64,000 nt of DNA from Flagellimonas onchidii. GTDB taxonomy: Bacteria; Bacteroidota; Bacteroidia; Flavobacteriales; Flavobacteriaceae. This document shows, piece by piece, positions 35,450 through 45,410 of this stretch (position 1 is its first letter; each line of letters opens with the position of its first letter). The notes beneath the pieces were generated by a model. It saw nothing but the letters and a program-made list of their open reading frames with translations. It did not search any database and was not told the DNA's origin. Where the stretch lies: NCBI RefSeq assembly GCF_004804315.1, contig NZ_SRXX01000001.1, positions 1 through 64,000 on the forward strand. The letters run 5' to 3'. The position numbers and the translations under genes were made by a program.

Positions 35450-37519
35450 TCAATACTCAAAAACCACAGCGGTATGTGCTGTGAATTTTTCTACTTCTAC
35501 AACTATAGCATCTCCTTCTTTTTCTATTTTCAAAGGTTTTCCAGAAGGTATCAAGTATGCTTTTTTCACCTTTTCCGAAAGCCTTACTTTAACTGTAGTG
35601 TTATGTATAGGTACTAAATCTTCTATCACTTGCGCCCTACCTCTTTGGTGTGCTGCGGCGTAAAGCAAATGGGCTACATAGCGTTTTTTATCGGGCTGGT
35701 GCAATAAGTTGGCTCTTCCTGCACTGGGCAAATCTACTTCCAGGTAACGACTGTTGTGCACTTGCTTTAAGCCATTGATAAACAGGTCTCGGTGAATACG
35801 GGCTCCATGGGTGAAGTAAGCGTTGTCCAGCGCATGGGCAAAATAGACGCTGTTGTTAGATTTTACTACTGCTGGATGGGCAGCATCTTCCAATTTATTG
35901 GGTGTATTGGCATGTGAACTGAAATAACCTAATGTTCTACTGAAATAGGGTTCACGGATGGTGGCCAATACTTCCGTTCCTGCTTTGGGCTTTACACGAA
36001 GGGCAGGTTCGTAATTTAGAAAAGGGGTTGGTACTATACCTTCTCCAATGGCTGGTTTTACTACGGTGTAGTCGTTATCTTTTTCAGGATGACCGATATA
36101 ATCGATATCAAAATCCAATAGGAACTTTTCGGTTTCGAAATCGAGTGTACCCCTGCCCATTGTTACGATGCTTCCTCCGCTGGTTTGGAATGTTTTCAAG
36201 CGTTTTACATCTTCAGAATTGAGTCTGGCTGATGATGGCAGGATGATTGTTTTTATATGACTCCAGTCTTGTAAATTATTGACCACCTCAAAGTTGTATT
36301 GGTTTTCGAGCAGCATACGGGTCAAGCCTTCATCAGCACGATTATTCAATGTCATCCAAAGTCCAAGGGAGGCATAGTGCTCTGCGCCTATACCATAGTC
36401 TTCTATTTTTTCTACGTATTCAAAGGCATGGCCTATGTTGGTATAGGTACCCATGTCCATTTCTCCGCTGGGGTGCAACTGGTCGCCAAAGTTTGGGCTT
36501 GCTCCAAAAGCGACCATGGCTGCTGCTTCGTACAGGATAGCGTCCTTGTGCTTGAAACCTCCAAATTCCCCCCACGAGGTGTGGAATTTACCACTCATGG
36601 CCACTAGCGGCTTCCCAGTATTGGCAAAGAACTTGGCACGCATAGGCAGAATATCGTAACCGCCCCAAGTGGTGGGCAGGTCTTCTAAATCTTGTTTGGT
36701 GTTATAGTTATAAAAGGAGTGTTTAAAGGTATTGCCATTGGCGGAAAGGTGGGTCGTCCAATTGTAAAAAAGCGAGGCATTGGGCTTGTATTTTTTCACC
36801 ATTTGGCTGGATTTCTCCATAAATACTTTCATTTTTTTGGCGTGGTATTCCTTGGTTGCAACGGGGTCATCCATATCCACTCCGTTGGCTTTCATATCTT
36901 TTTTACTGGCTTCGTTAAAGTTTACTTTATCGAAGGGGATAATGTCGTACCAAATACCATCTACATCATAGTCTCTTACAATTTCTTCGGTTTGGGCAAG
37001 AATCAAATCTAAATAGGCTCCTTCGGGAGAAAGTTCTGGCCAACCCCAGGGCATACGGTCGCCAGGTTTTAGGTTTTTGGTAGCCTCTCTAAAAGCTGCT
37101 TTTCCTTGTTTATTAAGTGTTTCCCATTCTGGATTTTTTAATGCATCTTGAACAGACCAACCTACGGTAATGTAGGCCTGTACGCGAACGCCTATTTCAT
37201 GACAGGCTTCAATTTGGGCTTTCAGCAAATCGAAATCGAGGTGGGGATGTCGCATCCCTGCCTTGGTATTGTAGTACGCCCAAGAATGGTGGCCTTTGGC
37301 AAAGACATTAATGGAATTAACATGTCCTGCTTTAAGAGCTTCCTGAAATTGTTTTTTGTTGAATTTCTTTCCAATATCCTCTATTTTACCTGAGGTATGA
37401 AAATCGAGGTGTATTTGACGTGTGCCTTCTTTTAGACGGTATTCGGGCAATGTTTGTGCTACACAAACAATATTCATTAATACGGCAAGTAGTCCTAGTA
37501 TACTTATTTTATGTTTCAT
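35450..37519 (-). CDS. Putative TIM-barrel glycoside hydrolase (GHL6/GH151-like)
   Basis: 689 residues from the ATG at 37519, which gives a signal SILGLLAVLMNIVCVAQ; an upstream start at 37594 lies inside a MITE-like repeat and is rejected. The N-terminal barrel reads RQIHLDFHTSG, VNSINVFAKGHHSWAYY, RVQAYITVGW, DVDGIWYDIIPFD and SLFYNWTTHLS. A class-I glutaminase-like trimerisation domain follows from about 420 (IILPSSARLNSEDVKRL). This layout is shared by GHL6 proteins, and GH151 alpha-L-fucosidases are built in the same way. A fucosidase role fits the context but is an inference; related members act on beta-galactosides. Confidence 0.6.
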   Translation of the reverse strand: MKHKISILGLLAVLMNIVCVAQTLPEYRLKEGTRQIHLDFHTSGKIEDIGKKFNKKQFQEALKAGHVNSINVFAKGHHSWAYYNTKAGMRHPHLDFDLLKAQIEACHEIGVRVQAYITVGWSVQDALKNPEWETLNKQGKAAFREATKNLKPGDRMPWGWPELSPEGAYLDLILAQTEEIVRDYDVDGIWYDIIPFDKVNFNEASKKDMKANGVDMDDPVATKEYHAKKMKVFMEKSSQMVKKYKPNASLFYNWTTHLSANGNTFKHSFYNYNTKQDLEDLPTTWGGYDILPMRAKFFANTGKPLVAMSGKFHTSWGEFGGFKHKDAILYEAAAMVAFGASPNFGDQLHPSGEMDMGTYTNIGHAFEYVEKIEDYGIGAEHYASLGLWMTLNNRADEGLTRMLLENQYNFEVVNNLQDWSHIKTIILPSSARLNSEDVKRLKTFQTSGGSIVTMGRGTLDFETEKFLLDFDIDYIGHPEKDNDYTVVKPAIGEGIVPTPFLNYEPALRVKPKAGTEVLATIREPYFSRTLGYFSSHANTPNKLEDAAHPAVVKSNNSVYFAHALDNAYFTHGARIHRDLFINGLKQVHNSRYLEVDLPSAGRANLLHQPDKKRYVAHLLYAAAHQRGRAQVIEDLVPIHNTTVKVRLSEKVKKAYLIPSGKPLKIEKEGDAIVVEVEKFTAHTAVVFEY

Positions 37520-37538
37520 CTTATTTTGATTATAAATT

Positions 37539-37680
37539 TTTTCAGTACATGACAAAAAATGATATGTCACATTGAGCCTTTCGACTAGGCTCAAGATAAA
37601 CTAAAGTCGAATTTTAAAGGTCTTCGACTGCGCTCAGACTGACATTTTGATATAAAATTAATTTTTGTCATGTACTAAAA
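37539..37680. repeat. MITE-like element, copy 2
   Basis: A 142-bp copy of the element at 32849-33008, in the same orientation, lacking about 17 bp in the middle (the part containing ATGCATCAAAAAGTCGA). Ends are TTTTCAGTACATGACAAAAA and TTTTTGTCATGTACTAAAA, and here the inverted repeats match better than in copy 1. The sulfatase stop codon (TAG, 37675-37677) lies inside its right end. Confidence 0.8.
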
Positions 37681-39210
37681 TAAATTTTGGTACATTTCAT
37701 TTAAATCAAGTGGGTCTTTCATTTCTTTTTGGAGTTCCAATAAACTCGCAAACAAGGTTTTAACGCGTTCTTTATGTTCTGGTTCTTCTGCCAAATCATG
37801 CATTTCCAGCGGGTCGTTTTCCATATCGAAAAGGAGCACTTTATCGATTTTAGGATATACTAACAGTTTGTAACCGTCTTTTCTAATCATGCGCTGGTAG
37901 TCCATATAGGCTCCGTATACGCCTTTTTCAAGACTTCCTTCGGCGGTTTCGCCTTTTGCTAATGGAAGCAAACTGTTGAAGTCTACATAATCGGGTTTTT
38001 CTATGCCAGCCAATTCCAGACTGGTAGCCATGATATCTTGCAGGTATACATCGTTGCTCAATTTCTTTCCTTTTGGAATGCCAGGACCTGTCACCATTAG
38101 GGGTACGCGCACGCTATGGTCAAAGAGGCTTTGCTTACCAATGAGTCCGTGATGCCCTACAGACAGTCCGTGGTCACCCGTAAAGAAAATATAGGTGTTA
38201 TCGGCTTTGCCGGAGGCTTCCAGTGCATCGAATATTTTTCCTATTTGTTCGTCTAAGTGTGTGATGATGGCATAGTATTCCTTAAGGTGGGTCTTGATGG
38301 CGAAAGAGGTACGTGGATAGGGTGCCAATGCTTCGTCACGTACGAGTACTGAGTTACCTATACTTTCTTTATAGGGATACTCGGGTAACCAGTTTTTAGG
38401 CAGGGGAATATCGTTCAAATTATATTTATCCAAAAATGATTGGGGTGACTGTCGGGGGTCATGCGGCGCATTGAAGGCAACGTACATAAAGAAGGGGTCT
38501 TCTTTTCGGACAGCATCTGCTATAAACTCCAAACTGTGGTCTTTCAGTACTTCACTCCAGTGTTTTCCTCCTTGCCAAAAGCCTCCTTGCAGGGTATCAG
38601 TGGGTGACCAACTATGGTCATTTTCATCAAGGGGGCGGTTATAACCGGAAGGAAGGTGTTGGGCCACATCTTCTCCTTTTTCATAGGCTTCTCTCATGGC
38701 TTTGGTGATAGGCCCCCAGTTTTTCCCCATGTTATCGGAGGGCATTCCGGGTTTAATGTCCTTAGCTGTTTCAAATACTTTATTTGCGGGTACGCGCACG
38801 TGCCATTTGCCACTCATGTAGGTATTGTAGCCTTGTGCTTGCATTAGCTGCCCCCATGTATTGTTGTTTGCTATGCTATCGTTTTGTATCCATTTGCGCT
38901 CCATTTCCTGTGCCCGCCATAGTGATCGTCCGGAAATAATCATAGAGCGTGAAGCAACACAAACGGCCTGTTCCCAACCTCCCATATTGTATGCATGTGT
39001 AAAGGTGGTACCGTTGTTTACCAGCTTATCAAGGTTAGGGGTTTTAATCACACTATTACCAAGTGCATGAATGGCTTCATAGGTGTAGTCATCAGCAAAG
39101 AGGAACAATATGTTAGGCTTCTCTTGAATTTTCTTCTTTTCTTTGGTGTTACAGGATGCAAACAGGCAAATGGTCAGTGCAAGTAATAGCTGCTGTTTTA
39201 TGCTTTTCAT
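37675..39210 (-). CDS. Type I (S1) sulfatase, lipoprotein
   Basis: 511 residues from the ATG at 39210, which yields a lipoprotein signal ALTICLFASC; a start at 39228 would overlap the FAH gene by 8 bp. The formylglycine motif is C-V-A-S-R followed by SMIISGR, with the Cys near residue 84, a form with Ala instead of Pro in the third position. Metal ligands are in ILFLFADDYTY and FFTGDHGLSVGHHG. The sequence differs strongly from the sulfatase at 7974, so the two should serve different sulfate positions. Its stop codon lies in a repeat, suggesting that the repeat insertion reset the end of the gene. Confidence 0.92.
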   Translation of the reverse strand: MKSIKQQLLLALTICLFASCNTKEKKKIQEKPNILFLFADDYTYEAIHALGNSVIKTPNLDKLVNNGTTFTHAYNMGGWEQAVCVASRSMIISGRSLWRAQEMERKWIQNDSIANNNTWGQLMQAQGYNTYMSGKWHVRVPANKVFETAKDIKPGMPSDNMGKNWGPITKAMREAYEKGEDVAQHLPSGYNRPLDENDHSWSPTDTLQGGFWQGGKHWSEVLKDHSLEFIADAVRKEDPFFMYVAFNAPHDPRQSPQSFLDKYNLNDIPLPKNWLPEYPYKESIGNSVLVRDEALAPYPRTSFAIKTHLKEYYAIITHLDEQIGKIFDALEASGKADNTYIFFTGDHGLSVGHHGLIGKQSLFDHSVRVPLMVTGPGIPKGKKLSNDVYLQDIMATSLELAGIEKPDYVDFNSLLPLAKGETAEGSLEKGVYGAYMDYQRMIRKDGYKLLVYPKIDKVLLFDMENDPLEMHDLAEEPEHKERVKTLFASLLELQKEMKDPLDLNEMYQNLF

Positions 39211-39220
39211 TTTTATCTTT

Positions 39221-40060
39221 TTATCCAATTTTTTGAGTAATGGTGTTTGTCAATGTACCTATAGGGGCTATGGTAATATTTACTACATCTTGGGGCCGTA
39301 GTGTAAAAGTATCAGGCGGGACAAGTCCTGTACCTGTCATAAGAAAGCAGCCTTTGGGAAAATTGCATTCCCTGAAAAGGTAGCTTACCAGTTCGGTATG
39401 TGTCCGCTTCATATTGCTGATGGGGATTTTTCCTTCAAACTCGGTTTTACCTTTTCTGATAATAGCGAGTTCTATTTCCGTTTCAAGGTCAATGGGCTGT
39501 TCGGGCACATAAAGGCAAGGACCAAGTGCAGCGCAACGTTCATACATTTTTGCTTGCGGTAGGTAGAGCGGATTTTCTCCTTCAATGCTACGGGAACTCA
39601 TATCGTTGCCTACGGTATAGGCTTCTATGGTACCTTCTGAACTGATAAAGAGAGTGAGTTCCGGCTCTGGCACATCCCAGACAGAATCTCTTCGTATGTG
39701 CAGGGTATCGTTGGTACCCACTACCCTGTTTGCAGTGGCCTTAAAGAAAATCTCGGGACGCTCGGCATCGTACACTTTGTCATAAAACGTATCACCTCCG
39801 CTTTGTTTGGATTCTTCCATTCGGGCATCGCGACTTCGAAGGTAGGTTACCCCTGCCGCCCATACTTCTTGTCCACCTATTGGTGCTTGTAATCCCGAAA
39901 GGGCCATGTCATTTGTAGGGGAACTGTTCTGTATCTGCTCTTGTAAAAATGAATATAATCCCCTGCGGTTGATCAGGTTATCCCAATCATTAACCTGCAG
40001 GGGGAAATATTGTTCTTGGTTCTCTATTATAACATTGCTCTCGCACTTGTATAATTTCAT
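39221..40060 (-). CDS. Fumarylacetoacetate hydrolase (FAH) family protein
   Basis: A 279-residue cytoplasmic protein. The FAH metal-binding core shows in [20 protein letters not shown], with the E-x-E acidic pair, then [20 protein letters not shown] and [18 protein letters not shown]. The pattern after [19 protein letters not shown] resembles 2-keto-3-deoxy-D-arabinonate dehydratases and the hydrolases of diketo-deoxy acids in oxidative fucose or rhamnose pathways. With two dehydrogenase-like genes elsewhere in the array it may handle an oxidised deoxy-sugar acid. It is followed 10 bp later by the sulfatase. Confidence 0.8.
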   Translation of the reverse strand: MKLYKCESNVIIENQEQYFPLQVNDWDNLINRRGLYSFLQEQIQNSSPTNDMALSGLQAPIGGQEVWAAGVTYLRSRDARMEESKQSGGDTFYDKVYDAERPEIFFKATANRVVGTNDTLHIRRDSVWDVPEPELTLFISSEGTIEAYTVGNDMSSRSIEGENPLYLPQAKMYERCAALGPCLYVPEQPIDLETEIELAIIRKGKTEFEGKIPISNMKRTHTELVSYLFRECNFPKGCFLMTGTGLVPPDTFTLRPQDVVNITIAPIGTLTNTITQKIG

Positions 40061-40070
40061 AGAACTTTAC

Positions 40071-41543
40071 TTACTTCACATTCGAAATTTTAAAGCTCCA
40101 TGCATGTTGACATGGTAGTTCATCGTATGTTAATGATGGTATGTTCACTATTAGTTTTCCACCTTTGTATTCATACGCAAAGTCGCCTTCATGTCCCAAG
40201 AGTGTTACTTTGGTGTTTTTTGAAGGCTTTACACCTTTTACAACCAACTTTCCTTTAGGGAATTTAGGGGCAATGGCATAAACATTGTCTCCTTTTTTGG
40301 TAAAAAACAACTCTTTTACGGCCTTACCTGGTTGGGGATCTATGGTTTGTTTTAGAATATAGTCACTGCCCAGATAGTGGGTCGTCTTTTCAAACTTTTT
40401 ATCACCTTTGGACCATTGTGCCGATTCTTTCCACTTACGGGTACCATAAATGGCTTCGCCGTTTACTTTTAGCCACATTCCCAATTCTTTAAGGCGGAGT
40501 TGCATAATGGGCGGAATACTTCCTCGGCTGTCAGGGCCTATGTCCAATAATAGGTTTCCACCATTACTTACAATGTCCACCAACATTAGCACCAATGTAC
40601 GGGGCTTCATATAATCGTAGGCATCTTCATTTTGATTATATCCGAATGAGAAACCTAAGCCTCGACATTCTTCCCAAGGTTTATCGTAAACTTCGTGCCC
40701 TCCGTATTCTGAAGTGTAATAGCCTCCGTGATTAAAGCGGATGCCTTTTCCCCAGCGGTCGTTCACCACAACATTGTCTTTTACGTTGGATTCGTTGAAC
40801 AACCAAGCTAATAGTTCTTGTGATTTCCATTTTTCGGCTTCCATATCCCAGTCGCCATCACTCCAAATAAGTTCTGGCTCGTAATTTTGAACAAGGTCTT
40901 TAAATTGTGGGTGCATGTGTTCTTTCACGAAACGTTCTTTATCGTCTTGCCACCAAGGATGATACCATTCGTAAAGCGAGTAGTAAAGCCCCATTTTTAC
41001 GGAAGTCTTTTTTACGGCAGTGCTTAATTCTCCTACTAAATCTCTTTTGGGACCAACTTCCATACTGTTCCATGCATAACCCCGGTCGTTTGCTTGTTTG
41101 TTGGGCCAAAGGGTAAAGCCATCGTGGTGCTTGGAGGTCAGCATAATGTACTTAGCTCCGGCTTCTTCAAACAATGCCGCCCATTCATCGGCATCGAATA
41201 AATCGGCCTTGAACATATCGCCAAAATTGTAATAGCTAAAATGGGGACCATAGGTTTCCTTATGGTACTGCCATACTTCATCTCCTTTAAAATTGCCATT
41301 TCCGAAAAGGGCTTTGCTTTGCATCCAATGTTGGTACCATTCGGAATAGGTTCCTTTGGGCGACCATGCGGGTACGGAATATGGGCCCCAATGGATAAAA
41401 ATACCCAATTTGGCATCCTCGAACCAATCGGCTACGGGACGTTTGTCCAAGGATTCCCAGTTGGCTTCGTATTGCTGGGCATTGGCTGTATAACCAAATT
41501 GTAAGAGCAGTACGGTTGTCAATACTTTAATAGTGTTCTTCAT
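40071..41543 (-). CDS. GH29 alpha-L-fucosidase, first of a tandem pair
   Basis: 490 residues with a signal peptide ending TANAQQ. Marks include ADWFEDAKLGIFIHWGPYSV, AKYIMLTSKHHDGFTLWPNK and PELIWSDGDWDMEAEKWKS, where the Asp in WSDGDWD is the expected nucleophile. The C-terminal beta-domain ends HAWSFKISNVK. It is closely similar to the next gene along its whole length and probably arose by tandem duplication. Its stop is 10 bp before the FAH start. Both differ from the GH29 at 19608. The linkage cut is not known. Confidence 0.93.
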   Translation of the reverse strand: MKNTIKVLTTVLLLQFGYTANAQQYEANWESLDKRPVADWFEDAKLGIFIHWGPYSVPAWSPKGTYSEWYQHWMQSKALFGNGNFKGDEVWQYHKETYGPHFSYYNFGDMFKADLFDADEWAALFEEAGAKYIMLTSKHHDGFTLWPNKQANDRGYAWNSMEVGPKRDLVGELSTAVKKTSVKMGLYYSLYEWYHPWWQDDKERFVKEHMHPQFKDLVQNYEPELIWSDGDWDMEAEKWKSQELLAWLFNESNVKDNVVVNDRWGKGIRFNHGGYYTSEYGGHEVYDKPWEECRGLGFSFGYNQNEDAYDYMKPRTLVLMLVDIVSNGGNLLLDIGPDSRGSIPPIMQLRLKELGMWLKVNGEAIYGTRKWKESAQWSKGDKKFEKTTHYLGSDYILKQTIDPQPGKAVKELFFTKKGDNVYAIAPKFPKGKLVVKGVKPSKNTKVTLLGHEGDFAYEYKGGKLIVNIPSLTYDELPCQHAWSFKISNVK

Positions 41544-41576
41544 CTTATTTCTACTTTCTACTTTTATTAAATACTA

Positions 41577-43067
41577 TTATTTAGCGTTCGTTATTTTAAA
41601 GCTCCATGCATACAGACATGGTAGTTCGTCATAGGCCAAACGAGGCACTTGTACGGTGATGTTTCCTTTTTTGTACTCATACTCAAGTTCCCCTTCATGT
41701 CCCAATAATGTTATTTTGGTATTTTTTGTGGGTTTTATGCCTTTTATCTCCAATTGTCCTTTGGGAAATTTTGGCGAGATGGCATAGACATCTTTTCCTT
41801 TTGAAGTAAAAAAGAGCTCCTTTACAGCCTTGCCAGGTTGTTGATCTATAGTTTGTTTTAGGATATAGCTTCCCTCCACATAGGATTGCCCTTCTTCCAA
41901 CAACTGGAAATTACGGTCTCCAGGAGACCATTGGTAAGATTGTTTCCATTTTCTGGTTCCGTAGATGGCGTCCCCGTTCACTTCCAGCCATTGTCCTATC
42001 TGCATTAAGCGCTCTTGCATGATTACGGGAATTTTACCTGCTCCAGTGGGGCCTACATTGATACAGAGGTTACCGCCCTGGCTTACTATGTCTGCTAACA
42101 TCAAGATGAGCATCTCTGGACTATTGTAATCTTCTATATCCTCGTTACGGTTGTAACCAAAGGACAATCCCATACCGCGGATTTCTTCCCAAGGTTTGTT
42201 GAACTTCACCTCTTCACGTAGGTATTCGGTGGTAAAGTACCCTCCATGCTTATGGCGCTGGCCTTTTTCCCATCGGTCGTTGATGACCACATTGTCCTTT
42301 ACCGGAGAATCGTTGAAGAGCCATGCCAATAATTCGGTGCTTTTCCAGTAATCGTCCCCATGGTCCCATTCCCCGTCGGCATAGATAAGGTCCGGCTTAT
42401 AATTGGTCACCAAATCCTTAAACTGAGGATGGTAGTAGTCTTTTACAAACTTCTCTGAACCTAGCTGATACCACGGATGAAACCATTCGTAGAGCGAGTA
42501 GTACAAGCCTGCTTTAAGACCAGCATCTTTCATGGCCTTTACATAATCGCCCACCAAATCCCTTTTAGGGCCCGTTTCCACGCTGTTCCATAGGTAACCT
42601 CTGGATTCAGTGGCATGTTTGTTTGGCCAAAGCGTAAATCCATCATGGTGCTTTGAGGTCATAATAACGTACTTGGCTCCTGACTTTTTAAAGATTTCCG
42701 CCCACTTTTCTGGATTGTAGAGTTCTGCTTTCCACTCTTTGCCAAAGTCGATATAGTTAAAATCCTCTCCATAGGTCTTCTTATGAAATTCGGGAATCTC
42801 TTGCCCGGTAAATGTACCATTGCCAAAAATGGATTGACCGGTAAACCATTGTTGGTACCACTCTTCATAGGTGCCTTTGGGCGACCATGAAGGCACGGAA
42901 TAAGGCCCCCAATGAATGAAAATACCAAACTTGGCATCTTCGAACCAATCTGCAACCGGACGTTTGTCCAACGATTCCCAGTTGGCTTCGTAATGTTGGG
43001 CTTCCAAGCCACTACTGATGCCCAAAAGAAGGCTCAATGTTATTAAAACAACTTTTACTTTTCGCAT
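41577..43067 (-). CDS. GH29 alpha-L-fucosidase, second of a tandem pair
   Basis: 496 residues from the ATG at 43067, which starts a clean signal peptide (VVLITLSLLLGISSGLEAQ); an ATG 18 bp upstream is possible. It shares ANWESLDKRPVADWFEDAK, TSKHHDGFTLWPNKHA and PDLIYADGEWDHGDDYWKS with its neighbour; the nucleophile Asp is in the ADGEWD segment. The pair differ in the loop after EWYQ and around the active-site entrance (FTGQSIFGNGTF against MQSKALFGNGNF), which may alter specificity. It is 33 bp upstream of the first copy in the minus-strand direction. Confidence 0.93.
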   Translation of the reverse strand: MRKVKVVLITLSLLLGISSGLEAQHYEANWESLDKRPVADWFEDAKFGIFIHWGPYSVPSWSPKGTYEEWYQQWFTGQSIFGNGTFTGQEIPEFHKKTYGEDFNYIDFGKEWKAELYNPEKWAEIFKKSGAKYVIMTSKHHDGFTLWPNKHATESRGYLWNSVETGPKRDLVGDYVKAMKDAGLKAGLYYSLYEWFHPWYQLGSEKFVKDYYHPQFKDLVTNYKPDLIYADGEWDHGDDYWKSTELLAWLFNDSPVKDNVVINDRWEKGQRHKHGGYFTTEYLREEVKFNKPWEEIRGMGLSFGYNRNEDIEDYNSPEMLILMLADIVSQGGNLCINVGPTGAGKIPVIMQERLMQIGQWLEVNGDAIYGTRKWKQSYQWSPGDRNFQLLEEGQSYVEGSYILKQTIDQQPGKAVKELFFTSKGKDVYAISPKFPKGQLEIKGIKPTKNTKITLLGHEGELEYEYKKGNITVQVPRLAYDELPCLYAWSFKITNAK

Positions 43068-43103
43068 GTTCCTATAGATTTTCATTTTTGTATGTAATCA
43101 AAT

Positions 43104-45410
43104 TTAGTTTACCACGATTTCATCAATCTTGATGGCCGCATGCGATTTTCCTCCTTGATGGTGCCAATCAATTATCGGACTTACTTCTTTGGCCTTTACT
43201 CGAAGGGCTTTGATTTCAGTGGGGTCAAAACTGATGTTGTACGCCAATTTATTACGGCCCTGTATGTGGCTTTCTTCGGTTTGGTCATTCTCTCCAAGTT
43301 TGGTGAAGCTTTTACCGTCTTTAGAACCAAATACTTCTACCACTTCGGGGAAATACACGCCAGAGATGGTCCATCGCAGCGCATTGAGGCTTACCTCTGT
43401 TACCTCGGTCAATTCATCGAATTCCATATCAATCTCCGCACCTGCATTGAACTGTACCCAATTGGCATCTCCATTTTCCATGGCGGCATAATTTAAATCG
43501 GTAAGTCGTTCTACTCCCTTACTGCCTTTGGAAATGCCCGCTGCTTTGTGTACCGGGTATTCCAATGAAGACAAGTACCCCACCTTTTCACCATTTTTAA
43601 AGGCTTGTGCTTTTACGGTCTTGGTTTCGCTGATTGTAAAAGGGGCATCGTATTTGGCAGATGCCGTGGTAGGTTCGGACCCATCCAATGTATAGTGGAT
43701 ATCCAGTCCGTTTACTTCCGTTTTTAAGGTAATTTCAATTTCTTTTCCTTTGCCTTTATGGTCTATCCATGGACTAAAGGCACTTACGGCATAACGTACT
43801 TTTTGGGCATCGAGTTTTCTAAACTGGCTTTCGAGCCGGTCTGTAAAATCATCCCAATCTTTATTTTCTTGGGCCGTCCATCCGCTTTCTGAAATAGCAT
43901 ACAATCTTGGAAAATTCATATAGGTCAATTTACCCCAATCGCTAATGGATTCTGTCCACATATTGGCCTGAATGCCTTTGATAAGTTTGCCCTCCTCTGC
44001 GGTCAACGAATCTGGAATGACCTTATAACCATAAGAAGTTGAAAGTAATAATCTACCATAACCCAGATTAGGCTCTAAATCGTCATGGCCTTGCTTTAAG
44101 TCGATATAGCAATAACTATTAGGTGTCATAATGACCTCATGACCTGCTTTTACAGATTTGATACCTCCTGATTCGCCTCGCCAACTCATCACCGTGGCAT
44201 TGGGTGCCAGACCGCCTTCTAAAATTTCATCCCAACCAATCATAGCACGCCCCCTGGCATTGATTATTTTTTCAATACGTTTGATGAAGTAACTCTGTAG
44301 CTCATAAACATCTTTTAATCCTTCTTCTTTTATTCTTCGTTGTGCATGGGGGTCTACCACCCATTGGCTCTTGTTACATTCGTCCCCGCCAATATGAACA
44401 TATTTGTATGGGAATAGATCCATAACCTCGTTGAGCATCTTTTCTGCAAATTCAAAGGTCTCTTCTTTACCGGGGTTATAGGTATTGTTCTTGGCCACAC
44501 CCCCAGTGGCCACATAAGGCTCTGCATTCACACAGCCTATTTCCGGGTAAGCTGCAATAGTGGCCTGTGCATGCCCCGGCATGTCTATTTCCGGAATAAC
44601 TTCTATAAAACGTTCCTTGGCATAAGCCACAATATCCTTTACTTCTTCTTGGGTATAGAAACCTCCATACGTAGGTTTTTCACCTGGTTTTTGCTTTGGA
44701 CGACCAAACCAGTACGAAACATTCTCATCGGTAGTATTGTAGTCCATACGCCATGCGCCTACTTCGGTAAGTTTTGGATAGCTTTTTATCTCCAGTCTCC
44801 AGCCTTGGTCGTCTGCCAAATGCCAGTGAAAACGGTTCAGTTTTTGCTCTGCCATAAAATCGATGACATCTTTTACACTTTCGGCATCAAAGAAATGACG
44901 GGATACATCTAACATATAGCCTCTCCATCCAAAAGCAGGTTTATCACCAATGCTTACAACAGGTACACCCCATACTATATTAGCTTGTAATTCTCCACTG
45001 TAAAACGATGGTGGCATCATTTGTTTTAGGGTTTGTAAGGCATAGAAAAATCCTGCACCTGAAGACGCCTTGATTGCGATGTTTGATTGGGTTACATCAA
45101 GTGTATAGGCTTCTTCTTCTAAACCGGCATCTGTGGTGAGAGTAATGTCTCCATTTCCTCCTACATTTACTGCGGGTACCCAACCTGAAACGGCTTCAAA
45201 TTCACTAAAAAATAGGTCGGCTGTTTTTGCTTGGGCTTCGTTTTCAACAGAGACTGTGGTGTTTTTGTTGATTTCAAAATGGCCCTGACCCTCGGTCAAA
45301 GAAGCGGGTTTGGGGATAATATCCGTTGCCCCTGTCTGTAATTGGCTTTGTGTACAACCAGCCATAATAACAGCCAACAAAAGAGTTGATATTGTTCTTA
45401 TTTTGTGCAT
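43104..45410 (-). CDS. GH20 beta-N-acetylhexosaminidase, paralogue of 27874-30189
   Basis: 768 residues with a lipobox signal (LLLAVIMAGC). Catalytic segments are the same as in the paralogue: MLDVSRHFFDAESVKDVIDF, FHWHLADDQGWRLE (one T to A change), VIPEIDMPGHAQATIAAYPE and YVHIGGDECNKSQW. After the barrel a chitobiase-type domain (ITLKTEVNGLDIHYTLDGSE) and a discoidin-like domain (MEFDELTEVTEVSL) follow. The terminal domain has diverged from the other copy, so the two may bind different glycan contexts. It follows a 470-bp gap and is probably the start of a transcription unit. Confidence 0.94.
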   Translation of the reverse strand: MHKIRTISTLLLAVIMAGCTQSQLQTGATDIIPKPASLTEGQGHFEINKNTTVSVENEAQAKTADLFFSEFEAVSGWVPAVNVGGNGDITLTTDAGLEEEAYTLDVTQSNIAIKASSGAGFFYALQTLKQMMPPSFYSGELQANIVWGVPVVSIGDKPAFGWRGYMLDVSRHFFDAESVKDVIDFMAEQKLNRFHWHLADDQGWRLEIKSYPKLTEVGAWRMDYNTTDENVSYWFGRPKQKPGEKPTYGGFYTQEEVKDIVAYAKERFIEVIPEIDMPGHAQATIAAYPEIGCVNAEPYVATGGVAKNNTYNPGKEETFEFAEKMLNEVMDLFPYKYVHIGGDECNKSQWVVDPHAQRRIKEEGLKDVYELQSYFIKRIEKIINARGRAMIGWDEILEGGLAPNATVMSWRGESGGIKSVKAGHEVIMTPNSYCYIDLKQGHDDLEPNLGYGRLLLSTSYGYKVIPDSLTAEEGKLIKGIQANMWTESISDWGKLTYMNFPRLYAISESGWTAQENKDWDDFTDRLESQFRKLDAQKVRYAVSAFSPWIDHKGKGKEIEITLKTEVNGLDIHYTLDGSEPTTASAKYDAPFTISETKTVKAQAFKNGEKVGYLSSLEYPVHKAAGISKGSKGVERLTDLNYAAMENGDANWVQFNAGAEIDMEFDELTEVTEVSLNALRWTISGVYFPEVVEVFGSKDGKSFTKLGENDQTEESHIQGRNKLAYNISFDPTEIKALRVKAKEVSPIIDWHHQGGKSHAAIKIDEIVVN

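Noticed and set aside
37520-37594. Longer N-terminus for the GHL6/GH151-like protein
   Set aside because: The extra 25 codons lie in the MITE-like repeat, and the downstream ATG gives a proper signal peptide.
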